From contig CM042179.1 of assembly GCA_023376005.1 (NCBI GenBank), forward strand, positions 22,473,321 through 22,537,320: 64,000 nt of DNA, read 5' to 3'. Shown piece after piece: positions 1 to 10,139 of the stretch. The position numbers and the translations under genes are program-made. Position 1 is the stretch's first letter. The number at the start of each line of letters is the position of its first letter. Origin of the DNA: Doryteuthis pealeii (Eukaryota > Mollusca > Cephalopoda > Myopsida > Loliginidae). The notes beneath the pieces were generated by a model. That model was given only the letters and a program-made list of their open reading frames with translations. It searched no databases and was not told the DNA's origin.

Positions 1-253
1 GTCAAAGTTCAGGTACAGGAAATGTATGCTGAAGATTTTGGGATCACTTAAAGAAAAAATGTAATATAGTAAAAAGTACCGTGTTTCTCAATGGAGTGGG
101 GGGGGTATTCCTAAAATGAAGTAACCAAGTGAGTACCTGGTACTATTAATATTTTTGTAATCTAACTCGTGTAGTTCTTTAAGAAAATCAAAAAATCAAA
201 AAATCATTCTAATTAATTATTATTTCTCTGAATGTTTGAGATGAGGCTTGAAG

Positions 254-552
254 ATTAGTATTATCTGCGTTATTCGGACTATTGTCCCCATCTTCATTGT
301 TATTTGTACAACGTTTCGGCCGATATGCCCTCCGGCCTTCTTCAGGTTTTCTTGTCAGACTCGGGAACCTTCTCGGACTCAGGAACCTTCTTTTCGAACT
401 TGGGAACTTTCTTGTTGTAATCGGGAGCTGTCACGGAACTTTGAGTCCGACAAGAAATACCTGAAGAAGGCCGGTGGGCATATCGGCTGAAACGTTGTAC
501 AATTAACAATGAAGATGAGGACATTAGTCCAAATAACGCAGATAATACTAAT
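254..552. repeat. Foldback repeat with Penelope-like CTGAAGA...GAAAC motif
   Basis: The two ends are inverted copies of about 100 bp: ATTAGTATTATCTGCG at the left reappears as CGCAGATAATACTAAT at the right. Each arm carries, outward to inward, a sequence ending in CCTGAAGAAGGCCGG and a GAAACGTTGTAC block. In RNA this reads CUGAAGA, a GGCCG/CGGCC stem, GAAAC, which has the order of a hammerhead catalytic core (position 7 is free), but no matching stem I is visible. Such blocks are known from the ends of Penelope-like retroelements. The flank at 200-250 also matches DNA next to the related copy at 15.19-15.40 kb. No coding capacity is supported. Confidence 0.6.
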
Positions 553-739
553 TAATTATTATTCCGATAAATTCATTACAATCAGAGATGAAATTCTTAA
601 ATGACTTGATTAGTTAAAAGTTAAAATTAATAGGAAAATAGTGACATGATGATATGCATTAAAAAAAGAAAATAACATGATTCATTATAAATTATTTTAA
701 TTCATTATCTCAATATATAAATTAATTATTCATCTCATA

Positions 740-1198
740 TCTACATCTATTAATAATGGAGATTCGCTTCCGGTTTTTGTCTGTAACAAAAATTACGTCA
801 CTGCTTACGTAACATTACCCAAAATCATCATAACATAGAATAAAATTTATTCTACGATTTTTGGCATGTTCAAATTTTGAGTGTATTTATTCAATAAATA
901 CACTCAAAATTTGAACATGCAGCATTAGACTGTCCTCATTGGTTTTTAAAACAAGTTTTAATAAATACATGACTGGTATTATATATCTATATATAGTTTG
1001 TTTTATTCTAATACATATTTAAAGTTCACATTTGAAATTGTTTTATTTTTTAATCTTTTAATGAATTTGATGATTTTACTTACTTAGGGTACAAACTCGC
1101 TGACATTGAATTTTTTACTCCCACCCCTCAGGCAATATGTTTCAAAAATCTATTTTTACATCGCCCGGGGGGGTGTTTTTTATTTTTTAATAGTCTAG
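740..1198 (+). mobile_element. Dispersed non-autonomous repeat, Helitron-like, copy 1
   Basis: About 400 bp of this stretch is nearly identical to 58123-58521. Both copies begin TCTAYATCTATTAATAATGG and end in CTAG, a layout recalling Helitron ends (5' TC, 3' CTRR). The terminal hairpin and an A/T insertion site were not convincingly established, so the class is tentative. Copy 1 contains a 57-bp palindrome (864-920) that copy 2 lacks. No protein is encoded. Confidence 0.5.
864..920. repeat. Near-perfect 57-bp palindrome
   Basis: GCATGTTCAAATTTTGAGTG is followed after a few bases by its reverse complement, giving arms of about 27 bp around a 2-3 base centre. It lies inside the dispersed repeat at 740-1198; the sister copy at 58.1 kb has only one arm. 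Confidence 0.9.
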
Positions 1199-1689
1199 AT
1201 AATAAATGTTATGCTTAAGTAATAGGTATTTTTTTGTGAACTAAATTAAAATTGTTAATTGATAAAATATCTAAATTAAATTACATAAAATAGATATTGG
1301 AATTTTAAAATATTTTAGAAATAATAAATTTATTTTAAAAATTATACAAAAAAATGTTGTCTTCCCTTTAAAGTAATGTAATTTAAAATAATGCACACGA
1401 CACATTAAAAACAGAATGTAACTGAATACACTCGGCACTAGCTGCCAGAACACAGTAAAGTGTTCAATATATATATGGATAAAAGTGTCCATATTGAAGC
1501 CAGGAGCTAATAGGAATCCTTAGGAATGGATTTGGCCCAAATACACAAGTGGAATAGCCCAACCTGCTATTTAAACAACCTACCAAGTCTGGATTCTTAG
1601 AACTGACTCAGCTTGCAACACAGCCGAATACTGGTCAATCAAAACAAATCTCTACAATTTATTGTAATACTTCTTAATGTTTTATTCAG

Positions 1690-1905
1690 TATTTATCCAA
1701 CCCTTCTGCAATGTGAAGGATGTGACATAAGGTCAATTATTAAGTGAAGTACAGCTGGTCTTGAATTAATAGTTTTTCCTTCTTAGATCAGTTTCTGTAC
1801 CAAGGCTAAAGAGCTCAGTCTGCCCTAATATTTATCCATAACCGGGGGAGAAAAGACAAATTCATGTCTTTCCTAAAGGGCATTAGCACAAACTGAAATG
1901 CAAAT
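1690..1905 (-). mobile_element. SINE2 body fragment
   Basis: Read on the minus strand, this contains the diagnostic body of the SINE called SINE2 here (full copy at 33375-33641): the 'cccttgggaaaggtat' block, the 'gggtaaatagtagggcagac' block, the 'gggctctttaaccttggtta' block, and the final 'cacatcctact' segment. The copy is diverged and lacks a clear tRNA-like head. Confidence 0.55.
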
Positions 1906-1921
1906 TGCAATGAAGTTTTGA

Positions 1922-2166
1922 TGTCTTCCATGTTAGTGGGATGATTGGTACCAGGGAAGATATTTATGTAGGGTCCTACTTGGGAAAGGTGTTAATCTAA
2001 ATATTCTCCCTCCAGCTATGGGTAAATAGTATAGTAGACTGGGCTCTTTAACCTTGGTTAAACAACTAGTCTAGGAGAAGGAAACCACTGAATTCAAATC
2101 TGTTGAAATTTGCTTAAGAAATTGACTTTGTGTCACGTCATGCTTGTGTGGAGGGGTTGGTAAATA
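1922..2166 (+). mobile_element. SINE2 body fragment
   Basis: Contains the same ordered blocks as other SINE2 copies: GGGAAAGGTGTTAATC, CTATGGGTAAATAGTA, GACTGGGCTCTTTAACC, and the tail ending GGAGGGGTTGGTAAATATAT. The preceding ~55 bp ('cttccatgttagtgggatg') is repeated at 2236, so this copy and the next form a tandem pair with shared upstream DNA. The tRNA-like head is not recognisable. Confidence 0.6.
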
Positions 2167-2235
2167 TATATATGTATTATACATAATAACCAATTTAACG
2201 AAATCTTGCGTATTTCTGTATCTGTGTGAAAGCTT

Positions 2236-2755
2236 TAATGTCTTTCATGTTAGTGGGATGTTTAGTGCTAGGGAAGATATTTATGCAAGGTCCTAATTGG
2301 GAAACGTATTAATCCAAATATTCTCCCTCCATCTATGGGTAAATAGCAGAGTAGACTGGGCTCTTTAACGTTAGTTAAGCAATCCGTCTAAGGGCCGGTT
2401 TAGCTCAGTTGGTATAGTGTCGGGCTAGGAATCACAAGGTTCCAGGTTCAATACTGGACCTTGCCAACTCAGCGTATGAGTAGCACAGGGATCTGTGTGG
2501 TAAAGTGAGGAACTGATGGTTGGTGTGGTGCTCCACATCAGATGCTAAAATAATCTCCTTGGTCTAATGCTAGTGAAAAGTTGATACTTCCTCGCTGTCT
2601 GGCTGATACTGACATTAGGCTGCCCCGACGACTTTACTTTTTTTTAAGCAATCAGTCTAGGAGAAAGAAAGCTCTGAATTCAAATCTGTTGAAATCTGCT
2701 TAAGAAATTGACGTTGTGTCACATCCTATTCTGTTAGGGATTGGTTATATATGTA
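2236..2755 (+). mobile_element. SINE2 copy split by a SINE1 insertion
   Basis: SINE2 body blocks run from 2236 to about 2392 and resume at about 2646, ending in a TA-rich run near 2750-2772. The interruption is the SINE1 copy at 2393-2645. The sequence AAGCAATCNGTCTA flanks the insertion on both sides and is the likely target-site duplication. Confidence 0.65.
2393..2645 (+). mobile_element. SINE1, tRNA-derived, near full length
   Basis: The head resembles a tRNA gene: a box A-like TTAGCTCAGTTGGTATAG and a box B-like GGTTCAATACTGG with tRNA-like spacing. These are the internal RNA polymerase III promoter elements of tRNA-derived SINEs. The body continues through 'actcagcgtatgagtagcac', 'ctccttggtcta' and 'gacattaggctgccc' to a T-rich end. 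Related copies lie at 11588-11848 (+), 15572-15832 (-) and 16572-16803 (-), with a 3' piece at 14196-14254. It is not a functional tRNA gene, because the body continues far beyond the acceptor stem. Confidence 0.8.
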
Positions 2756-3069
2756 TATATATATATATATATGTACCAATTTTATAGTCTGATCATCATA
2801 GGCTGCGTTTGAACCGAGTGCTTTGTTTTTATCAATTTAATGCATATCTAAGTTGACTGTGGTCCATGAAAATGTGTATATATTCATCAAAGTTTTTTTT
2901 ATTGTAATGGATCTAAAGTTACAGTCATTGCTAAGGAGTCTGAAGTCTTTGTAAAATTCATTGAGATTTTCTCAGGGATTGTTTCCAAGTAGTCAGTATG
3001 GTAACTGCATGGTCAGTGCTAGGATCTCATGCTCCATCCTCCAAATCAATGACACATTCTGTTATATGG

Positions 3070-3305
3070 GACCTTCACTCTACTACATGTTACTTTTCAT
3101 AAAGTAATATTCATAAAAAATATATGACCTCCCACTCTATTTCATGTCAATTTTCATCAAGTAGTTTTCTTAGAAAATATATGAGCTCCCACTCGATTTC
3201 ATGTCAATTTTCTAAAGTAGTATTCATAGAAAATACATGAACCCCCCTACTCTACTACGTCAATTTTTATAAGTGGTATTCATAGAAAATATATGAAACC
3301 CACCC
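3070..3305 (+). repeat. Degenerate ~60-bp tandem repeat, about 4 copies
   Basis: The phrase 'ccactctatttcatgtcaattttcataaagtagtattcatagaaaatatatga' (paraphrased consensus, split here) recurs four times: 'actctactacatgttac', 'actctatttcatgtcaa', 'actcgatttcatgtcaa', 'actctactacgtcaa'. Each is followed by a 'cataGAAAATAYATGA' block. No gene is seen in or around it. Confidence 0.75.
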
Positions 3306-3761
3306 TGAGTAACTGGATGTTTCTGCCAAAGACATTTTTGCCTAGAGGAGTTTAGCCGTTGACATTTTGGTTGAAGATAACTCCAACCCCAACTTTCCAA
3401 CAATGACATACTTTTTAAAGACAGAACATTACTTACTAGATGTCATTCAAAATAGAATATAATCATCATATCTAATTCTAATACAATGTACATGAATAAA
3501 TTTATGTTTTATTTTTACAACTTTTCAATAATGAATAATGGTGTTCAGTGTTGTTTTTTACCTTTCATATAAAGCTAATATTCTTTCTTTTTTTTTATAA
3601 AAGAAAAATTGACAATGATTATAAAATGTTTTTTCTTTAAAAAGTTAAAATTTTGACAGTTTATAAGATTCTGCCTGGGAGAAATCATTAATTCTCAGTA
3701 AAGACGATGAATATAAATTAGGTCAAATATTAAACATTATATTGTTAATCTATTTATCTAT

Positions 3762-4015
3762 GGTTATTTCCTATAACTCCAACATAAACAAAGGGGAACC
3801 ACTCTTGACTGATGAATTATTTATTTATTTATTTATTGATCTACTAGGAAAAAAGAAGACGGGGTTAGGGTTAGGGTTTGAGTTTAGGGTTAGGGTTTAG
3901 GTTAAGGTTAGGGTTAGGGTTAGGGTTTAGGGTTAGCTTAATGAGAAAATAGATAAATAATTTATCAGTCATGAGTGGTTCCCCTTTGTTTATGCTGGAG
4001 TTATAGGAAATAACC
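3762..4015. mobile_element. Telomere-motif MITE, family A (GGTTATTTCC ends)
   Basis: Terminal inverted repeats start GGTTATTTCCTATAA and run about 50 bp, through ACATAAACAAAGGGGAACCAC. The interior is an irregular array of TTAGGG and TTTAGGG units. The flanks TTATCTAT and ATATCTAT match at 7 of 8 positions, consistent with the 8-bp target-site duplication of hAT elements. No transposase is encoded, so it is non-autonomous. Other family members: 7312-7506 and 60940-61148; a relative with different subterminal sequence is at 18960-19448. Confidence 0.8.
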
Positions 4016-4429
4016 ATATCTATCTATCTATCTATCTATCTATGTTGGAAGAATTTATTTTATTGTTTAAATTAATTCTAAGATTAATTTATTAAAATAC
4101 ATAAAAATATTCAAAGTATTAATAAAAAGAAAAGAATAGAAAGTGCGAAAACAAACGCCGAATTGAAACGGCTTTATTTTTTAATTACTAATATCTTTTT
4201 GTTAAAATTGATTTAATTGGTTCCATCGGAATTATAAAATTTAGCGTTCTAAAATCAAGGACATAACCTTTGAAATAAACGGCAGAAATTATTTCCCTTG
4301 CGATTGGATTGGAAATTATTTCCCTTGCGATTGGATTGGAAATTTCTCCGTCAAAATTGATGTTTTTGACTTAAAAATGAATAGAAGATGAAAAAGAAAT
4401 AAGCTGTCGGCGAGATAAATTTATTTAAG

Positions 4430-5400
4430 AATTATAATAAATACAGAAATCAAACTGATATTTTCTGACGAATTGAGAAATACAGAAATTAAACTGAAAA
4501 TTTCTGAAGAATTGAGGGTACTAATGCAAAATAGCACACAAGAGATAAAAAAACAAACAAAAAACAACATTAGAATCACATTTTACATTGAAAAAACATT
4601 AGATGAGGAAAAGTCCCGAAGTAGAGAGACACTCTGATTTATTTTTTTCAAATAGAATGCTAGAAAAAAATAGAACAGTCTAAAAATAAACGAAACGAAA
4701 CAAAAAAACAAAACAAAATGAATTTCTCAGAGTAGATTTTTAAAACTCCCGTCTTCCATAGAAGGTTGTATTGATTTTTGTAAAGAGAGTGGCCTCCTAT
4801 GGAAGAAATTTGTTTGTCTTAATTGTGAGTGATCGGCATGCAAATGGAGACTAAGTATAGACTGCTTCGCCTGGAGATGCCTGACCTGTAAGAAATACTT
4901 TTGATAAGGACGGGCACATTCTTTTCATTACCTTTTCTACTACTACTACTAGTACTGCTACTACTACTATTACTATTATTACTGCTATCAAGACCACGAA
5001 TAAGAACAACTTTTTGACTTGTAGAGTAGTAAAAATATAGGTTCTTCCAATTCGTCCTACATTCAAGTCTCCATTTCATGTAAATCCCCACACAAAGAAA
5101 AAAAATAAAAAAATAAAAAAATAAATAAAATAGAATTGAAAAAAAATTGAAAAAAAAAAGAAGGTAAATATTAATTTTTTTTTGCTATGAAAATTTATAA
5201 ATTGTTCTGCCATTCTCTTTTTAAAATTTTGTTTTAGCATCTCAACGCTTTAGGCATTTTCTGTGAATGTACTGAAATTCAATGCTTTTTATACACAATC
5301 TAATGCATTTATCTCTTGTGTGCTATTCTGCATTAGTATTGAATTAAGAAATACAGAAGTTCTGAGAATTCTGAAGTAAAAGAAGGAAGGATCTCAATGC
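4430..5400. repeat. AT-rich intergenic stretch with short inverted arms
   Basis: About 33 bp near 4517-4550 (CTAATGCAAAATAGCACACA, then AGAGATAAA) is inverted at 5306-5345. The same motif recurs once more at about 48.72-48.78 kb, so it is probably the end of a dispersed element. Between the arms lie a (TAC)/(TAT) trinucleotide tract at about 4935-4990 and A-rich runs at 5097-5165. Open frames across the tract read low-complexity serine/valine runs and are not genes. Confidence 0.45.
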
Positions 5401-5588
5401 TAGAAATTTCTGAAAAGAACCCAAGGAAAATGGGAAAAAGAAAAAAAAATATATTGAAGCACAGAAAATTATATGAAAAGATTTCTGCAAGAATTTCTAA
5501 GAGGTTTTATTGAAGTTTTCATTGAACTTTACAAATGGGGAAGAGCTTCATTTGTAATCAAAACATTCATATAATTGCTCATTGAACA

Positions 5589-5590
5589 AG

Positions 5591-5633
<43 letters not shown>
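5589..5633. repeat. (AT)n microsatellite
   Basis: Uninterrupted AT dinucleotide run of about 44 bp. Confidence 0.98.
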
Positions 5634-5641
<8 letters not shown>

Positions 5642-6004
5642 GTTCCCTTTCAGGATATTTTGTAAAATTTTTGTTGACAAATTCAGTCGTGCCTGAAATT
5701 CAATATGTTAAGAAAATCAAGTGTCTATATGTGACATAAGTTTGAAAAAACTAGCAGATACTACTTATAAGATTAGTTTGAAGATATTTTGTTTTTCTTT
5801 CAAAAAGATATTAATAACAAAAAATTATCTCCACAATTTTTTTTTTTTGCATAGGGAATCATATGCATGTCTTTGTGAGTTCTTTTGTGTTTGTGTAATA
5901 ATTTGATTTTTGTTAAAGTGTGTACAGCTTATTTTAGTTGAGGTGTTCGATTTCTTTATCAATTTTGCATATTTATGGAAGATTGCTCAATTTCATTTGT
6001 CCTA

Positions 6005-6461
6005 TTTGTTAACCAGTGAGATTGGATTTTTCAATAATAAAACAGGTGGCCTCCATAATCTATAACAAAATAAAAAAAATACCTTCTCTAAACTAGGTAT
6101 AACACAAATAGTGATCAATGACAATGGCCCGGAATATATATCAATTAAATTCAAGCAATTTGCAAGTGAATGGGATTTTAAACATGTCACAACAAGTCCG
6201 AAATATCCACAAGCCAATGGACAAGAAAGAAATATCCAAACAATAAAAAGGACACTCAAGAAAGCATTTAAAAGTAATCAAGACCCATATCTAGCAATGC
6301 TAGTACTCAGAGCAACTCCTTTAAAAATTAAATCACCAGTGCCAGCCCAACAGCGGATGAAAAGAATGATACGAACAAACCTTCCCAACATATTACGTCA
6401 TCTTGCCTGGATTATCACTGGATATCATATTCTGGTGGAGCAGATGGTGTTATATGAGTAG
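6005..6461 (+). pseudogene. Ty3/gypsy-type integrase fragment (LTR retrotransposon remnant)
   Basis: From about 6111 a 116-residue frame reads the central part of a retrotransposon integrase. It shows a DNGPEY motif carrying the second catalytic aspartate, then WDFKHVTTSPKYPQANGQER, where the final E aligns with the catalytic glutamate. The common spacing 'NG-x-x-ER' is one residue short. Downstream come DPYLAMLVLRATPL and RTNLPNIL, typical of gypsy integrases. Upstream, 6025-6110 reads NNKTGGLHNLYNKIKK, the expected preceding segment, joined through a frame change. No LTRs, protease or reverse transcriptase are adjacent, so this is a dead fragment. Such integrases insert cDNA into the host genome. 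Confidence 0.85.
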
Positions 6462-6734
6462 TACAAGTATGTATCATAGGAAACCATGAGATGCAGCATG
6501 GTGGATGTAAAACAAAGTGGATAAATTCCAAAGTGTGTCAATGACGCACTTCACCTGATGCTGGGTGGAGGAACCTCATAGGCCAATAGCCAGAATCAAA
6601 TAGTTCAGTCAGGAAAATTTTGTTATTCATCTATAAGGGTGGCATATATTGATGAGAAATATAGCCATCAAAAAATTAACAATTAGCTTGGATATGGAAT
6701 GTAAAATTAAAAAAAAAAAAAAGTATGAATTCAC

Positions 6735-6826
6735 AAATAATTAAATTTATTTATTAAATTATTTATTTATTAAATTATTTATTTATTTATTTATTTATTA
6801 AATTATTTATTTATTAAATTTATCTA
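6735..6826. repeat. TTTA/TTAA-rich simple repeat
   Basis: Repeated 'atttattta' units with short interruptions. No gene. Confidence 0.85.
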
Positions 6827-6837
6827 ATGATGAAAAC

Positions 6838-8165
6838 GTGTACAGTAAATTCATTGTTAGCAATCTTTCGCTTGTAAATTCATCATATGGTAAATTATTC
6901 TTGGCTGAAATCAGAATTTAATTATTGCTTTTAAGAATTTGTTAACAGGAGTTAAAGTGTTAGGGTTAGGTTTAGGGAAAGCCTACATTATAAGAGCAAT
7001 TTATCTGATCTGATAGATACCTGCGATGAATTTACTATACGATGAATTCATTGACGATGAATCGATTGGGATGAATTTACTGACAATAAATTTCGTGAGA
7101 ATGAATTTACTTATAAAAATATCAAAGTAGAAATTAAGATTGAAATATAATAATCAAAGGGAAATAACTCTAGTAAATTTAAAAAAAAAGTTGTTTCCCT
7201 TAGATTACTTTTTCAGTTGTTCTTTACAAAATGAGTATTCTTTCTCAAAGGGAATAATTCAAGAAACATTTTATTAGAGTTAGTTCCCTTTGACCATTCT
7301 AGTTTAATTTTAATTATTTCTAATAAATCTAACATAAACAAAGGGAAACCATTCTTGACTGATAAATTATTCATTGATCTACTAGGAAAAAAGAAGACGG
7401 GAATAGGGATTAGGGTTAGGGTTAGGGTTAGTTTAATGGGAAAATAAATAATCTATCAGTCTAGAGTGGTTCCTCTTTGTTTATGTTAGACTTATATGAA
7501 ATAACCAGATTATTGATAGGTACAGAAATAAAGAATACTGTAAATGTAAAGATAAACAGAAAACGAATGCAAGGGAATTAACATAAGAAATCTTTTTATT
7601 AGAGTTCATTTTGACCATTTCAATCCAAATTTATAGTTTTGCATTTTCAATCAGATTCATCACTGTAAATTCTGTAAATCACTGTAATTTCACCATTTGG
7701 TAAATTTATCCCACATAAATTTATTGAATCAAATCAATCTCTTAAAAAAAAGAAATAGCCCGAACTTAGTGGCGGCTATATTGGAAACATACAAAACACC
7801 TAACCCTAACCCTAGCACTGTAACTATTTTTTCAAAATTCTTAGAAGCAATGATTAAATTCTGAATTTAGCCACAAATAATTTACCAGTGATAATTTTAC
7901 CATATGATGAATTTACTGGAGATAAATTTACCAAATGTTGAAATTACCAACGACAAATTTACCTTGCGATGAATTCATCGTACATATTTTCAAATTATTT
8001 TTAGCTATTTTTTCAAATTCTTAGAAGCAATGATTAAATTCTGAATTTAGCCACAAATAATTTACCATTGATAATTTTACCATATGAGGAATTTACTGGA
8101 TATAAATTTACCAAATGTTGAAATTACCAACGATGAATTTACCTTGCGATAAATACATATTTTAA
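6838..8165. repeat. Foldback element with subterminal GATGAATTTAC motifs
   Basis: DNA at about 6840-6960 reappears inverted at about 7840-7960, including the segment 'attaaattctgaatttagcc' read on opposite strands. The right arm is itself duplicated with a period of about 183 bp (7841 and 8024). Both sides carry many copies of a short word close to GATGAATTTAC or its complement, spaced about 15-20 bp apart (clear at 7027-7110 and 7880-7985). A family A telomere-motif MITE (7312-7506) and a small inverted repeat with TCAAAGGGAA ends (about 7153-7300) lie inside. No coding sequence is seen. Confidence 0.55.
7312..7506. mobile_element. Telomere-motif MITE, family A, diverged copy
   Basis: The right end reads TTATATGAAATAACC and the left end AATTATTTCTAATAA, degenerate versions of the family terminus. 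Internal blocks TAACATAAACAAAGGGAAACC and the GGGTTAGGGTTAGGG core match the copy at 3762-4015. No clear target-site duplication remains. Confidence 0.65.
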
Positions 8166-8394
8166 TCATTATATATTTCCTAATTTTTGAAATTATTTCT
8201 GAGCTCATATTATTTTCTTTTTTACATGTTAATTATTAATTGTTAATCTTTCGATGACATTTTTTCTCATCAATAGATGCGCCCTTGTCTAAACATCCAA
8301 CATCCTTTTTGTTAAAGATAACTTTACCATAAAATAAGCTCAAAAATACTAGTTAAATTCATTAATCTTTTAATTAACAAATTCTGGCATTACT

Positions 8395-8605
8395 GCAAAT
8401 TCGTTGCTTTTACAGATGCAAATTGGTCTATGAGGTCAAGAATCTGTTTTTCTTTTAAAGTTTCTTCTCTTTCTACACTCAGAAGAGCAAGATCACAAAG
8501 TCTGCCTTGACCAATGGAGGTTCTCAAATGGGCAAATATTAGTTTTAACATTCAGATCTCTCATGGCTAGCAAGGGAAACTGCGGTGGTTAGCATTATCT
8601 GAAAA
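8395..8605 (-). pseudogene. hAT transposase C-terminal dimerisation domain fragment
   Basis: Minus-strand reading gives, with stops and a frame change, the pattern of the hAT C-terminal dimerisation region: TTAVSLAS followed by a SERS-like segment, a leucine-rich stretch, and DFVILL / KEKKL. It aligns by eye with the better-kept plus-strand copy at 56040-56240, which reads LASCERSFSKLKLIFVHLRT. hAT transposases use this domain to multimerise. The catalytic part is not found here. Confidence 0.6.
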
Positions 8606-8999
8606 AATAACTAGACTAAAACTACCACCCTAGTTTACACAGATGAATGTTCTTTCTACCAGTGCCTCTTAATTGTGCTCCCTTTAAATGGCACCCCTTT
8701 TAAGTAGTACCATTTAAGTGGTGCTCTGCCTGCCATACGATGAAAAAAGCCAATAGCTGTAATAATTATAATTATTCAGTGTTGTGGGTTCTATCAGAAC
8801 ATATAATTAAACAATTTTTTTCAATATATTTCTATCATAAAACAATTAAATTTTTTCTAAAGTAAAAGATGGGGACAGGCACAGCACTATACGTTCAAAA
8901 GAAAAAAAGGACCAAATCTGGAAGAAGATTCTAACAAACTTATTTTTTTTTTAAGAATAATTCTCTTATGTAGTGAGAAATAATAATACCTTGTACTTT

Positions 9000-9930
9000 T
9001 TGAAGATAGCCACAGAATCTGTTTTAATAATAATTACTCTTAAACTAATTGTCCTATCAAAGTTTTCACAATGGTTTTCAACTAAATAGCTGCAGGGACC
9101 TTTGCTTGAATTTGTAAACTTAATCAGAAAAATAACAAAATCTTGGTTTTAGAATATTTTTCATCTCGACAAAATCATGTTTTCTGACTTATAAAATAAA
9201 GAAAAAAGATTTCCCCCCCCCCCATTAATGAATTTTAAATGCCACTGGAAGCCATGTTGTATCACAGTGGTGAGGAACAACATATAAAATGTCTCCATGT
9301 TTCCACCTTGTGCTTTTCCAATATCACCACCAAATCTGTTTTAATGCTAATTATTCCTATATCAAAGTTTTCTCAATGGTTTTCAATAACATTAGATGTG
9401 ATTGATAAGATATCAAAAGTTAATCACAATAAGACAATTACAAAGGTAGCTTTTTTAAAATAGTATCCAAGGTAGCAAACAGCCAAATCCTTAAAATGAT
9501 TATAATTTAATTTATCAACCTAAATAATGTTTAAGAAGAGTAATTTGCTATATTAAGTGTTCTTAATATCATGCTAAAGACCTATCATAATTTTACCACC
9601 AGAAAGTTTTTATTTTTAAGATGGCACATATTGTATATTTTCAACATGGTGTCCCTCTACATATTTTCTCATGCAGTTTAAATTCTTTTGATATATTATT
9701 CCCGACTACAAAAGGAGGGTTTTCTTAAACAAATCAGCCTATTAACTTTTTTGAAAGCATTAAAACTATTTCCTAAAGTAGAATATCTAGTGGACGCCAT
9801 CTTGAAAAATAAAAACCTTTTGATGGTCAAACTATGTTAGACTTTTGATATATTACTAAGCACACGTAATACTACAAATTACTACAATTAAAGTATTTTC
9901 TAGGGTGATTAATTAACTAAATATGAGCAT
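9000..9930 (+). repeat. Dispersed ~870-bp repeat, copy 1
   Basis: Matches 31040-31900 in reverse orientation over most of its length. Shared landmarks include 'gccatgttgtatcacagtgg', 'ggatactatttta' and 'gatggcgtccac'. It contains short open frames with no recognisable domain; the 74-residue frame at 9239 has a 69-residue counterpart in the other copy, which reflects recent duplication rather than function. Confidence 0.8.
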
Positions 9931-10139
9931 CTTTGTTTTCTAGACTAGTTCTTCTCTCAGACTGGTTGCCATATGAAGGCCAATCTTAGTCTGCCCTACT
10001 ATTTACCCATAGCTTGGGGGGGGGTAGAAGAGATGCAAATGAAAATGCCTGGAAAGATGTTGAATTTGAGCTTTTGTATTCTGAAAGGTGATTGCTAAGA
10101 AATAGATTGTAATGTGTGTTGGAGGATTGGCCTAAGTAG

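Noticed and set aside
2393..2470. tRNA gene
   Set aside because: Boxes A and B are present but the cloverleaf is imperfect and the sequence continues into a shared SINE body with several other copies in the window.
3762..4015. A telomere or subtelomere boundary
   Set aside because: The TTAGGG-like runs are short, irregular and enclosed by inverted repeats with 8-bp target duplications; they are transposons.
4819..5091. 90-residue minus-strand frame with serine/asparagine runs
   Set aside because: Produced by a TAC/TAT trinucleotide tract; no homology pattern seen.
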